Below, piece after piece: positions 9,209 through 16,922 of a stretch of DNA of 64,000 nucleotides (positions are counted from its first letter, which is position 1; each line of letters opens with the position of its first letter). Source of the DNA: Verrucomicrobiota bacterium (GTDB lineage: Bacteria > Verrucomicrobiota > Verrucomicrobiia > Opitutales > Puniceicoccaceae); the NCBI GenBank assembly GCA_038744685.1, contig JBCDMB010000004.1, positions 124,001 through 188,000 of the forward strand. The letters are read 5' to 3'. Below the pieces are notes generated by a model. The model worked only from the letters and a program-made list of their open reading frames with translations, was not told the origin of the DNA and did no database searches. A program made the translations under genes and the position numbers.

Positions 9209-9802
9209 CTAGCGCGTTTGATTGATTCGACTCAGTTCGCGGATGATTTCAGAACCGGTTGCCCGTTGGGTATAATCCCGTTTTGCGTGCTTGTAGAGGA
9301 TTTGGCCGGTTCCTGAATCGACAATGTAGGTCGCGGGGACATTAAGCTCACTGGTGTCATAGTAACCCTCGATGGGCTCATCGATACCGAGATCGTTGTA
9401 GATGCGAGTCATCTCTTCTGTCGCATAGTAGGTCATTCCGAGATCCTTGCCGAATGAGTTGGTCATATCCGTTACAAGGGTGAGTTCTTCGGATTCAAAG
9501 GTTGAGTCCTCCGGCTCCTCCCGGCTGATGACCACAATCTCGCAGCCAATCTCCTTAAAGGTGGTTGCCATACCCTTCAGCATTTCGAGCTGTGCGCGGC
9601 AGTAAGGACACCATGAGGCTCGCATGAAGGCCAAAAGGAGAGGTTTCTCGCTGAAGAACTTTTTAAGCAGCAAGTCTTCTCCGGCAAAGGTCTTTACCGT
9701 TACTGCGGGGAGTTTCTCACCGACGGGAATAATCTTTCGTTCGATGCGCTCGTTCAAAACCTCGATTGCGCGTAGTTTGAGGTGTTCGGTTTTGGTGATC
9801 AT
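9209..9802 (-). CDS. Peroxiredoxin-like (AhpC/TSA, thioredoxin fold) protein
   Basis: 197 residues without signal peptide. The active site is MRASWCPYCRAQLEML, a CxxC redox pair of the AhpC/TSA-redoxin superfamily, following a strand FSEKPLLLAFM. A cis-Pro-like VPATYIVD segment lies about 90 residues later, as in thioredoxin folds. It probably reduces peroxides or disulfides in the cytoplasm. It sits 14 bases downstream of mdaB on the same strand, so the two are likely co-transcribed as a redox stress operon with the upstream TetR gene. The exact electron donor cannot be told. Confidence 0.8.
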   Translation of the reverse strand: MITKTEHLKLRAIEVLNERIERKIIPVGEKLPAVTVKTFAGEDLLLKKFFSEKPLLLAFMRASWCPYCRAQLEMLKGMATTFKEIGCEIVVISREEPEDSTFESEELTLVTDMTNSFGKDLGMTYYATEEMTRIYNDLGIDEPIEGYYDTSELNVPATYIVDSGTGQILYKHAKRDYTQRATGSEIIRELSRINQTR

Positions 9803-9816
9803 GACCGGTCCGGTGG

Positions 9817-10413
9817 TTAAGCAACAGGCGGGAAGTTCTGCTTGAGATGGACCTCAAAGCGTTCGAGGTCATCCTCGATACTGGGGTTCTTCATCACGTC
9901 GTAGCAGGCAAACGTTTCCATCGGCTCCATATCGAAGAAACGGAAATTGAGGTGCATGGGTTGGAAAAGATCATCCGGACTCATCCCTCGGAAGAAGACC
10001 TGATCTGGATCATTAAAAGACTCCTTGGGAGCGTTGAATGTCAGGGAGATCAAGTACTTCTTCCCTGTGAGACGACCACCCTGACCGTACTGAATTGAAG
10101 GGTCCTTGCGGGTCCGGCCATCCCCGTCGCACAGGCGACCATCCATTCCATACGAATAGATCTGGTCCATATACTTTTTGAAGGACCACGGGACACCCAT
10201 CCAGTTGACCGGACTCTGAAGAAAGACGGCGTCTGCCCAGACGTGCTTACCGATTTCCTCTTCAATATCGTAGTCATCCTTCATGGTGGTGACCTTCACC
10301 TCATAGCCGTTGGATTCGAGATGTGCTTTCGCCTTCTCCGTGAGCGTTGCGTTGAGTTCTCCTTTTGAGAAGGGATACTCCTGGTGCGCGTTGATGAGGA
10401 AAACGTTCTTCAT
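9817..10413 (-). CDS. mdaB: NAD(P)H:quinone oxidoreductase MdaB
   Basis: 198 residues, flavodoxin-like fold. Family blocks of MdaB are clear: NVFLINAHQ at the start, [18 protein letters not shown] (the flavin-binding loop), [16 protein letters not shown] and [14 protein letters not shown]. MdaB reduces quinones by two electrons using NAD(P)H and FAD, avoiding semiquinone formation. The neighbours (peroxiredoxin-like protein downstream, TetR repressor upstream, same strand) fit a response to quinones or other electrophiles. Confidence 0.9.
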   Translation of the reverse strand: MKNVFLINAHQEYPFSKGELNATLTEKAKAHLESNGYEVKVTTMKDDYDIEEEIGKHVWADAVFLQSPVNWMGVPWSFKKYMDQIYSYGMDGRLCDGDGRTRKDPSIQYGQGGRLTGKKYLISLTFNAPKESFNDPDQVFFRGMSPDDLFQPMHLNFRFFDMEPMETFACYDVMKNPSIEDDLERFEVHLKQNFPPVA

Positions 10414-10521
10414 GGTGTTTGTAGTTTATTTGTTTGTTTGGTTGCTGAGTTGAGAAATTTGGTGGACGGTCGTGTTGGGGGATTGGATAGCTACAGAAGG
10501 CCTCCTGGGTGCTTCGATCAA

Positions 10522-11076
10522 TCAGCACTCAATGGTTTTGATGTAGGATTCGACGGAGGTGTTGAAAATCTTGACGTCATCACTATAACGGGCGAGATGT
10601 TGAAGTCCCTGAAGCAGGGCGAGAAATGTCTGGGCAGCATCGGTGGCGGTTCCTTTAAAAGAAAGGCTTCGTTCTTCGCGCCCTTGCTCAAAAATGGCGC
10701 TGATGGTTTGAACAGCTGCTTGGGCGGTGGCCCGCAGTTCCTTTTGTAACTTACGGGAAAGGGTGGTTTGGCTGCTGCCCAGTGCTCCAAGAAGACAAAG
10801 CCGATGATTGCGAAGACCGTTGTCGAAACTGGCGGCAATCTGTCGCAGTTTATCGGACGCAGTGTGATCCGTGTCCCGGATCAGCGAATACTCCTCTCCG
10901 TATTTACTTCGGCAGCGTTCAATGAGACCAAGGGCGAGTGCTTCGCTGTTGGGAAAGTGGTGAAAGACACTGGCTTTACTGAGACCCACAGCGTCGGCAA
11001 GTTGCTGGAAGCTGATGGCAGCGAGTCCTTTGTCCTGCACTACTTTTTCAGCGTGGTCTAGTAACGCCTCTTTCAT
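10522..11076 (-). CDS. TetR family transcriptional regulator
   Basis: 184 residues from ATG 11076 (a TTG one codon earlier is possible). The N-terminal helix-turn-helix is typical: ISFQQLADAVGLSKASVFHHFPN. The C-terminal ligand domain is helical, with the TetR_C look of YcdC/AcrR relatives (GLRNHRLCLLGALG). It precedes mdaB by 108 bases on the same strand, and a palindrome lies 18 bases before its start codon. Autorepression and control of the redox operon are likely; the ligand is unknown. Confidence 0.88.
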   Translation of the reverse strand: MKEALLDHAEKVVQDKGLAAISFQQLADAVGLSKASVFHHFPNSEALALGLIERCRSKYGEEYSLIRDTDHTASDKLRQIAASFDNGLRNHRLCLLGALGSSQTTLSRKLQKELRATAQAAVQTISAIFEQGREERSLSFKGTATDAAQTFLALLQGLQHLARYSDDVKIFNTSVESYIKTIEC

Positions 11077-11094
11077 CAAGCTGCAGGTAAACGA

Positions 11095-11110
11095 CCGACC
11101 GATCGGTTGG
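11095..11110. promoter_or_regulatory. Palindrome, candidate TetR operator
   Basis: The perfect palindrome ACCGATCGGT (11098-11107) extends to 16 bp with one mismatched pair (CCG / TGG ends). It sits just upstream of the tetR start codon, where TetR-family repressors usually bind their own promoter. Confidence 0.6.
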
Positions 11111-11350
11111 CAAGAAGAATGATGCTGGTCGGAGCTACAGAGTCACCGACAGTCACTTCTCATGACATCCATTGAGTGGGTGATTACACTACTAATCGTG
11201 GGCGGGTCGCACACGCTCCACTGGGATTGTGGGTGACCCGGCCCCCAGGGCAAGGAATCGGTGTTTTAAGGGGTAGTAGCACCGTTTGCACTTTAACCGT
11301 AACTGTAGGATGCGGTTCTTTAGCTTCGTGGCTCGCCGAGCGAAGTTGCC

Positions 11351-11505
11351 TTACGCCTCAATAAGATTGTCGATTTATGAACTGGCCCATCGAGGGGTGA
11401 ACCCTCTTCCTGCGGGCGCGTCTTCGTAGGATGAGGCTTAACGCCTCGATAATCTTTTCTGTGTTGTGGTTTGGTTGATCGAGGGATGAACCCTCTTCCT
11501 ACGGG
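11351..11505. repeat. Two degenerate copies of an intergenic repeat unit
   Basis: The roughly 400-base gap between tetR and pdc contains no gene but a repeated pattern of about 90 bases. A box ACGCCTCAATAA / ACGCCTCGATAA is followed by a 28-nt box at 11389-11416 and again at 11478-11505, which differ at only two positions (ATCGAGGG-TGAACCCTCTTCC core). The second box contains its own short inverted repeat (GAGGG...CCCTC), so the transcript could form small hairpins just downstream of the pdc stop codon. Confidence 0.65.
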
Positions 11506-11514
11506 GAGGTGGTC

Positions 11515-13203
11515 CTAATCCGCAAACTTGGGTGGCGCGCCGTTGATGTGGGCGACTCGGCTTCCCCATTCGAGGAGTTCCTTAGAGCAATCGTCCTTGT
11601 CGATGGTGACTTCGATCAGGCTAGGGCCTTTACAGGCTAACGCCCCTTTGATGGCATCCGCCAGCTCTCCTTCGGTATCCACTTTCGCATTAAAGGCTTC
11701 GCCGCCGCCACGCTTGAAACAGTCGACCAAGCCAGCGTAATCCCAATTCTGAATCTCGTTGTAGGGACCGTCGTGAATTTCTACTTCAATGGTGTACCCG
11801 CCGTTGTTGATCAGGAAGATGATCGGGTTCACCCCGTAGCGGATCATGGTCGACACCTCTTGGGCGGTGAGCTGGAAGGAACCATCCCCGATCAGCGCAA
11901 TCAATCGCTTGAGTCCCTTGGTCGCCAAAGCGTAACCGAGGGTCGCGCCGACGGACCAACCAATCGAACCGTACTGCATCTGAATTTCGTAGCCTGCACC
12001 GTCAGGAAGCCTGAGTTTGGTTCCGTTGAACCAACTGTCGCCGGTTTCAGCTATGACCACGTTCTCGGAGCTGAGAAGCTCCTCAATACGAGCCATGAGC
12101 CGCCGCGTCATGACGGGTTTATCAGCCTCATATGGCTCGGGCGCCTCCGGGTTCGGTTTTATGCGTTCGTAGGCGGAAAGTGACGCAGGGTTGGGGGTTA
12201 GTTGTTCTGCGAGTCTCTTGAGAAACAAAGCAAGCGGGACATTGTTGTAGGTATGCCCGGGTAGCTTGACCCTTTCCGGGTTGGCTTGAATCAGTTTGCC
12301 GGGTTGGATCAGGGTAGTGTAGCCAACCGTGGTGTAATCGGTAAATGTGGGTCCCGCAAAAAGGTAGGCATCGCTGCTCTCCACAATTTCTGCACATCCT
12401 GGGCTACTTACGGGCCCCCAATAGGTGCCGATGTACTGTGGATGATTTTCTGGAAAAAACCCTTTGGCGTTGGGCATCATCGCCGTTGCATAGCCGCTGG
12501 CTTCTGCCAGATCCCGAAATGAATCTACCGCATCCCATGGGCGAAGTTTGACGCCGCCAACGAGCACCGGTTTCACAGCGCTGCCAAGCATCTTAGCTGC
12601 ATGATCCACAGCTGCATCAAGGGCACTTTCATCCACGGGGACTGGAGCTGTCAGTCTCTGGTTCGGGGCTGCCGGGACATGAAGTCCCGCAAGATTACAG
12701 GCGATTTCGATGTACACTGGCTTGCGTCGTCGAAGAGCCATGTTGATCGCGTGGTCAATCAATTCAGGAGCATCATCGAGGTGCTCGATTGCGACTGCTT
12801 CGGCCGTTACCTGTTTGAACATATCCAGCTGGTAGCGGTAACGAACCTCGCCGAGAGTGTGGTGGAGTGGACGGTTTTCCGGCCATGCATTGGTGTTGGG
12901 TGCGCCGGAGACAAAAACAATCGGCAGGTCCTCGGCGTAGGCACCAGCAACGGCATTGATCGCACTAAGGCCTCCTACCGAGAATGTGACAAAACCAGCC
13001 GCCACGCCACGAGCCCTTGCGTAACCGTCACAGGCATAGCCGAGGTTCAGCTCATTGCAGCAGCTGATCATTTGCATCGACTTTTGCTTGAGCATCTGGT
13101 CCAGCAGGACGAGGTTGTAGTCTCCGGGAACCACAAAGTAATCCCTGATTCCCACCTGCTCCAGCCTAGCGGCCAGATAAGATCCGACAGTCGTCTCCGC
13201 CAT
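11515..13203 (-). CDS. pdc: Pyruvate decarboxylase (thiamine diphosphate dependent)
   Basis: 562 residues, close to the 568 of the Zymomonas enzyme. It converts pyruvate to acetaldehyde and CO2 in the cytoplasm. The catalytic set of true PDCs is present: Asp28 in VPGDYNL, Glu51 in CCNELN, the adjacent His114-His115 in PLHHTLG, the GDGSFQLTAQEV...NNGGYTIE cofactor motif, and the Glu in that last block. This argues against indolepyruvate or phenylpyruvate decarboxylase, though specificity cannot be proven from sequence. No alcohol dehydrogenase is adjacent; the gene is single, with intergenic repeats after its stop. PDC is rare in bacteria. Confidence 0.9.
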   Translation of the reverse strand: MAETTVGSYLAARLEQVGIRDYFVVPGDYNLVLLDQMLKQKSMQMISCCNELNLGYACDGYARARGVAAGFVTFSVGGLSAINAVAGAYAEDLPIVFVSGAPNTNAWPENRPLHHTLGEVRYRYQLDMFKQVTAEAVAIEHLDDAPELIDHAINMALRRRKPVYIEIACNLAGLHVPAAPNQRLTAPVPVDESALDAAVDHAAKMLGSAVKPVLVGGVKLRPWDAVDSFRDLAEASGYATAMMPNAKGFFPENHPQYIGTYWGPVSSPGCAEIVESSDAYLFAGPTFTDYTTVGYTTLIQPGKLIQANPERVKLPGHTYNNVPLALFLKRLAEQLTPNPASLSAYERIKPNPEAPEPYEADKPVMTRRLMARIEELLSSENVVIAETGDSWFNGTKLRLPDGAGYEIQMQYGSIGWSVGATLGYALATKGLKRLIALIGDGSFQLTAQEVSTMIRYGVNPIIFLINNGGYTIEVEIHDGPYNEIQNWDYAGLVDCFKRGGGEAFNAKVDTEGELADAIKGALACKGPSLIEVTIDKDDCSKELLEWGSRVAHINGAPPKFAD

Positions 13204-13249
13204 GAATCAAACCATACAGGTTTGAGGCTTCGAGGGAAGCTGCTTTTGA

Positions 13250-13685
13250 GGAGGGGAGTCTACAATTCAAATCGGGAGAGAAGTATATGCTCCACAAGAT
13301 CCAAATGATCCCGAACAATTAACGTCGTTTGTCGAAACAGAGGTAATTAGAAGGCCAATCGAAGGTCGTTGGTTTTTCGGCTATATACAAGTCCCTCGCG
13401 AATCGTATTGGAATACTCTCTCACGACACGTTTCATGCTAACGTCGAGAGCGGTTTGCCACAGGATTCTGACAACCACCGTCTTCCCGATCCTTTTTGGG
13501 AGACTAATAATTTGGATCCCGATAACGAGTTTAGTGCTTCCGAAGACACTCCTTTTGTTGGATTCTTGGATAATGAAATTTACGCTGCTGGTCCGATTGA
13601 AGAAGCTGCCATCTCAAATGCGGACACGTCGGAAGATTGGGCCAATCCAGGATCGAATTTCGGCTCTGAGAGAAACGATGAATAG
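13250..13685 (+). pseudogene. Frameshifted remnant of an unknown acidic protein
   Basis: Two plus-strand frames look like parts of one protein. Frame 2 reads from 13250 to the stop at 13439-13441 and includes EVYAPQDPNDPEQLTSF and GRWFFGYIQVPRESYWNTLS. Frame 3 takes over at about 13422 and runs to 13685 with acidic text (DPDNEFSASEDTPF, AISNADTSEDWANPG). The switch falls in a CTCTCTC tract at 13416-13421, a slippage-prone site; one base too many or two too few would explain it. No ATG, GTG or TTG start exists in frame 2, so the 5' end is also damaged or lies elsewhere. The stop overlaps the next gene's ATG by 8 bases. A sequencing error is an alternative. I do not recognise the family. Confidence 0.4.
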
Positions 13686-14259
13686 ACCCATATTTGGTAT
13701 CGTTTTACTTGTCTCTGTATTAGCCACGGAGGTTATCGCGAACCGTGCGCTTCCAAGAAGTATTGAAGAAATGCACGAACAGAGTTTGTTTGTTGCAGAT
13801 GGGGTCGTTCTAGAAAGCACCGTTGTGAATGAAGAGGTAATTGAAGTGCCAAATGCGCCTCCGGTTGTTCTAGAAAATTTTGAAAGTCGATTCTTGATCC
13901 AAGACGTCCTAAAGGTCGATCCTCTCTATACTGAGAAGTTTCGGGGAGGTCGTGAAGTTTTGCTCTCATATCAACGGACGAATGATTCCCGATTTCGGGG
14001 TGACAATCCTTCATTGCTTAGAGAAGGCGACAGATTTCGGTTTTACGGGCACAGGCCTTCTTCTTCGGATGGCGAGGAGCTCGTTTTTCAGGTGCTTACT
14101 GCCAATAGTATACGCCCCGAAGCTTATGAGATAGAGAAACGGCAGGCGACAGATTCTGTAGAAGACGAGAAGGTTTCACAGCCTCGCTGGTGGATCATTG
14201 TGATCCTACTTCTATTCATCGCAGGACTGCTTGCTGTATTTTTCCGGAGGCGTAAATAA
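13678..14259 (+). CDS. Hypothetical exported protein with C-terminal membrane anchor
   Basis: 193 residues from ATG 13678, which overlaps the stop of the preceding frame (ATGAATAG) and is followed by a clear signal peptide (IFGIVLLVSVLATEVIA); the longer frame from 13369 is not credible. The middle is a beta-rich soluble domain (LFVADGVVLESTV, GGREVLLSYQRTND, GDRFRFYGHRP), and the C-terminus is a hydrophobic helix (WWIIVILLLFIAGLLAVFF) ending in RRRK. It would be anchored in the inner membrane with the domain outside the cytoplasm. The function is not recognised. It lies directly outside the left edge of the proposed island. Confidence 0.6.
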   Translation: MNRPIFGIVLLVSVLATEVIANRALPRSIEEMHEQSLFVADGVVLESTVVNEEVIEVPNAPPVVLENFESRFLIQDVLKVDPLYTEKFRGGREVLLSYQRTNDSRFRGDNPSLLREGDRFRFYGHRPSSSDGEELVFQVLTANSIRPEAYEIEKRQATDSVEDEKVSQPRWWIIVILLLFIAGLLAVFFRRRK

Positions 14260-14320
14260 AGGGCAGCCAATCGTGCTGTTGTCCTCCAAAGCACCTTTCC
14301 CGCACCAAAGCTTTCCTTAG

Positions 14321-14478
14321 TACTCCCGCCGGGATTCGAACTCTCAAAATCCGTTCATTTATTTTCATCCAAATTCACTTCATGTTGTTTATAAACACCT
14401 TAAGGAAAAGAGGAGATGCAGGTAAATGCGGATAAATGCCGTAATATTACTTTAATTCCGCAAATAATCTGCAAATTC
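14321..14478. repeat. Att-like direct repeat, copy A (tRNA-Arg 3' fragment plus arms)
   Basis: Begins with the 20 nt TACTCCCGCCGGGATTCGAA that is the 3' end of tRNA-Arg (acceptor and T-arm, same orientation as the intact gene at 46359-46433). It continues into a 138-nt segment with spaced TTCAT units and AAATGC/GATAAATGC units, like core- and arm-type integrase sites. It is exactly as long as copy B (158 bp) and aligns to it without gaps at roughly three quarters identity. Confidence 0.7.
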
Positions 14479-14552
14479 GGTGAGTGAGATCTTGATCGTG
14501 AAAGCCGGGAATCCCGAAGCTAAAGACCAAGCCTCCGAAAACAGGCACTAAA

Positions 14553-14852
14553 TCAAACGTCTTTAATCTGTTGGACTAGATCCATGCGTTCATGCAGGAC
14601 GCGAACAATAACAACTGGATTTTGGTTTCTCAGATAGAAAATATAATGGTGTCCGCACCGCACAAAGAACAAATTTTTGTTCGTGCCATTCAAAGAGCGG
14701 TCTACGATTTTACCCGCTGCGATTTGCTCAAAGCACTCGATCAAAGACGCGATATACCTGTCGTTTTGATCTTTACCCCATTTTTTGAGGGTATAGCGGA
14801 CAATTGCCTCAATGTCCTTATCAGCACTGGGTGCGAGCTTGTAGCCGGGCAT
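14553..14852 (-). CDS. parE: ParE/RelE-superfamily toxin
   Basis: 99 residues. Typical plasmid stabilisation toxin: YKLAPSADKDIEAIVRYTLKKWG at the N-terminus, VRCGHHYIFYLRNQNPVVIVRVLHERMD at the end, the last block being the ParE signature. ParE toxins poison DNA gyrase; RelE relatives cleave mRNA, and I cannot fully exclude the latter, though the LHERMD ending favours ParE. The start codon overlaps the antitoxin stop by one base (TAATG), the usual coupled order of antitoxin then toxin. It sits inside the 1.9-kb mini-element. Confidence 0.88.
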   Translation of the reverse strand: MPGYKLAPSADKDIEAIVRYTLKKWGKDQNDRYIASLIECFEQIAAGKIVDRSLNGTNKNLFFVRCGHHYIFYLRNQNPVVIVRVLHERMDLVQQIKDV

Positions 14853-15097
14853 TATTTCGCATCAAGCTCTTGATATACGTCTTTGACTATATCCTGAACC
14901 GAACGAGGGGAAAATTCCCCGCGTTCTGCTTGCTCAATACTTGGCTGCAAATGAGCCTCTAAGTCTTTGATCGCGTCTGACTGATCCACGCCGGACTTTA
15001 TGAAATCCACGGCGACTTGCTCGACTGAAACACCGTCTTGAGCTGCAATGTGCTCAAGCTTACCTGCTATCTCTGCATCGGTGATCTCGATCAGCAT
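14852..15097 (-). CDS. parD: ParD-like antitoxin
   Basis: 81 residues, first gene of the toxin-antitoxin pair. The sequence is helical and acidic: an N-terminal segment that could form a DNA-binding dimer (ITDAEIAGKLEHIAAQDGVSVEQVAVDFIKSG), and a C-terminal acidic tail that would wrap the toxin (EAHLQPSIEQAERGEFS...VKDVYQELDAK). The length, position and 1-base overlap with the toxin support the call. It is expected to neutralise the toxin and repress the promoter in the 116-base region upstream (15098-15213). Confidence 0.8.
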   Translation of the reverse strand: MLIEITDAEIAGKLEHIAAQDGVSVEQVAVDFIKSGVDQSDAIKDLEAHLQPSIEQAERGEFSPRSVQDIVKDVYQELDAK

Positions 15098-15213
15098 TAT
15101 TCCACGGTGCCGTATTTGGACATTTTTGTCAATGTTTGGGACATTGCGATGCTTGTCTATCCAAGCTTTTCATCCACTAAACACCGACCAAGGATTAGAA
15201 TAAGTGATTCTCT

Positions 15214-15471
15214 ATGATTATTCTCGCATCATTAGATGGTTTAATTAATTTTATTGCCGTGAAAAAGCCAGGTTTTGCTCTCTTTACTCCATTGGTCATC
15301 CTTGCGCAAAATGACGATGAGATTCTTGAGGAAGCGTCAACGCCGCTTCTCCGGACAGTCGATCTTGAAAGCACTGTCGAGAGCTACAGGAGTAAGGCAT
15401 TCGTAGAGATAGCTTTCCGCGGAGAGAGACACACCAGTCCTTTTCTGATTTGGAACCAAATCGAGGCTTAA
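15214..15471 (+). CDS. Small hypothetical protein, doubtful
   Basis: 85 codons between the toxin-antitoxin pair and the exported protein gene. The N-terminus is hydrophobic (two short runs, IILASLDGLINFIAV and FALFTPLVILA), the rest polar. No family is recognised and no good ribosome binding site is visible. It could be a small membrane protein or a chance frame in a degenerating region. Confidence 0.3.
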   Translation: MIILASLDGLINFIAVKKPGFALFTPLVILAQNDDEILEEASTPLLRTVDLESTVESYRSKAFVEIAFRGERHTSPFLIWNQIEA

Positions 15472-15547
15472 TTTTGCCTATAATTACTTCATCCGCTACG
15501 TTGGCTCTATGTGTGGTGTGGTGGTTTGTCGACAGGGGCGCAGATAG

Positions 15548-16222
15548 ATGAAGGTAGTCCCATTATTTGTTTCTCTAATTCTCTCAGCTCATTTCGTCCA
15601 CGGTGTTTCAGTCGTCGAGCAGACAGGACAGTTCACTGGCTTTTTGCCCTTGGATACAGGGGTTGCTGACGACTTTGAGCTATCGGAGCGTTCAAGCATC
15701 GAAGGAATAGGAGTTTGGGTCGTTGACATTGCCTCTGATGTGCAGGACGGCGTAATTGACGGATGGTCTGGTCTGGGTTGGGGCATTTTTGAGAATGACC
15801 GAGGACGGCCGGGTGACATAGTTACAAGCGGCTTCTCTCCTAATCCGTCGTTATCACTTACAGGAACCTTCGAGAATGGAGGCATTACCTACGAAACATT
15901 TTATGTTGAAGCGGTGATTGTTGGTCCAGTAGTTTTGGAGAGTGGCGATTTCTGGCTCTCTATTCGAGAGGGTGAATGGAACACCGAAGATAATGCGAAC
16001 TCCTCAATCGGTTGGCTTCTCTCAGATGGTAGAGGAATTTCAGGCTTTGTTCCTATCGAAGCGGATACTCTGATTAACCCTGAGTTTTGGGATAGGGTTC
16101 CTGAAAAGGCGACGAATTTTCAATTGACCGGAAGCATTGTTCCTGAGGTTTCCAACTATGCACTCTGGTTTGGTTTTCTGGCTTTCGTGCCAGTGCTCCT
16201 TTGGAGGCGAGTTAGGCCCTAA
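15548..16222 (+). CDS. Exported protein with PEP-CTERM-like tail
   Basis: 224 residues. Signal peptide at the N-terminus (VVPLFVSLILSAHFVHG), a beta-rich exported domain resembling choice-of-anchor type proteins (DFELSERSSIEGIGVWVVDI), and a C-terminal sorting-like signal of the form VPEVSNYALWFG, hydrophobic helix, then WRRVRP. Normal PEP-CTERM signals read VPEPS; here the second Pro is Val. If recognised, an exosortase would process it and attach or release it at the cell surface. It is the last gene of the mini-element, ending 11 bases before copy B. Confidence 0.65.
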   Translation: MKVVPLFVSLILSAHFVHGVSVVEQTGQFTGFLPLDTGVADDFELSERSSIEGIGVWVVDIASDVQDGVIDGWSGLGWGIFENDRGRPGDIVTSGFSPNPSLSLTGTFENGGITYETFYVEAVIVGPVVLESGDFWLSIREGEWNTEDNANSSIGWLLSDGRGISGFVPIEADTLINPEFWDRVPEKATNFQLTGSIVPEVSNYALWFGFLAFVPVLLWRRVRP

Positions 16223-16233
16223 AGAAAAACTGG

Positions 16234-16391
16234 TACTCCCGCCGGGATTCGAACCCTCTCAGTTCGTTCATCTATATTCATCTAAGTTCATTTCATGTTA
16301 TATATAAGCGACTTATGAATTAGAAGAGTTGCAGAGAAATGCAGATAAGTGACGCAAAACTACTTTAGTTCTGCAAGTAATCTGCAAATTC
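16234..16391. repeat. Att-like direct repeat, copy B (tRNA-Arg 3' fragment plus arms)
   Basis: Same structure as copy A. The tRNA-derived part is longer here (TACTCCCGCCGGGATTCGAACC plus the preceding GG), matching the intact tRNA-Arg 3' end more closely. The arm region keeps TTCAT units about 10 bases apart (near 16266-16296) and two GCAGA units (16331-16346), and ends in the shared TAATCTGCAAATTC. This copy would be the left junction of the 30-kb element. Confidence 0.7.
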
Positions 16392-16922
16392 CAAATTCGA
16401 ACCCGAGCAAAAGTGGTGAGTTGACGATGTGTCGTCTGCTTGAAAAGTCTCTCTGCCGGCATGGAGTTAAACGTGCAATTGAATTATCCAAATTGAGTTC
16501 CGGAGTGTCTGCAGGTTCTGATCCACTGTTGTAAGAGAAGACCACCAGAATCTGAATCAACATATCTTCCAAGAGATTATTTCAAAAAAGGCGCCGAAGC
16601 CTCCACGGAAGATGATCGTGGTGACCCGTTCGGCGATCGTATGAGACTCAATTGTTTTTAAAGTTGCAGGCTACTGCATATGTATATTTCGACATTATTC
16701 TTACGAGGTCCTGGAGATGCTTGCACAATCGCGACTCGATTACAACGCCATCGCAAAACACCTAACGGGCTCCTTGATAATCACTACTCGACTGCATCTT
16801 CTCGCGATAGGAGCGAGTCCGTTGGAGATGGCATAATTATGCGGGTTTATGGCACGCATGTTAAGGACGAAGAATATATCGTGTGATAAGTTTCTGTTGT
16901 TAACACGTTTACTAACCCAATT
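16392..16922. other. Intergenic region without a supported gene
   Basis: 530 bases between copy B and the PEP-CTERM protein gene. Several frames of 60-80 codons exist on both strands, but none shows a recognisable domain or consistent coding character. A 39-codon frame near 16715 (MLAQSRLDYNAIAKHLTGSL) hints at a helix-turn-helix fragment, too short to call. An integrase would be expected here and is absent. Confidence 0.4.

Larger units (their letters stand above)
14321..16233. mobile_element. 1.9-kb mini-element between two att-like repeats
   Basis: The unit between copy A and the start of copy B is 1913 bp. It carries a ParD/ParE-type toxin-antitoxin pair, a doubtful 85-codon ORF and an exported protein gene. 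There is no integrase. The structure fits a tiny integrative element, or the leftover of a larger one, inserted in tandem next to the 30-kb element; toxin-antitoxin cargo would favour its retention. This is inferred from repeat architecture only. Confidence 0.5.

Noticed and set aside
16392-16922. Integrase gene next to att-like copy B
   Set aside because: None of the small frames in this region carries a tyrosine or serine recombinase motif, and no other ORF in 14-46 kb does.
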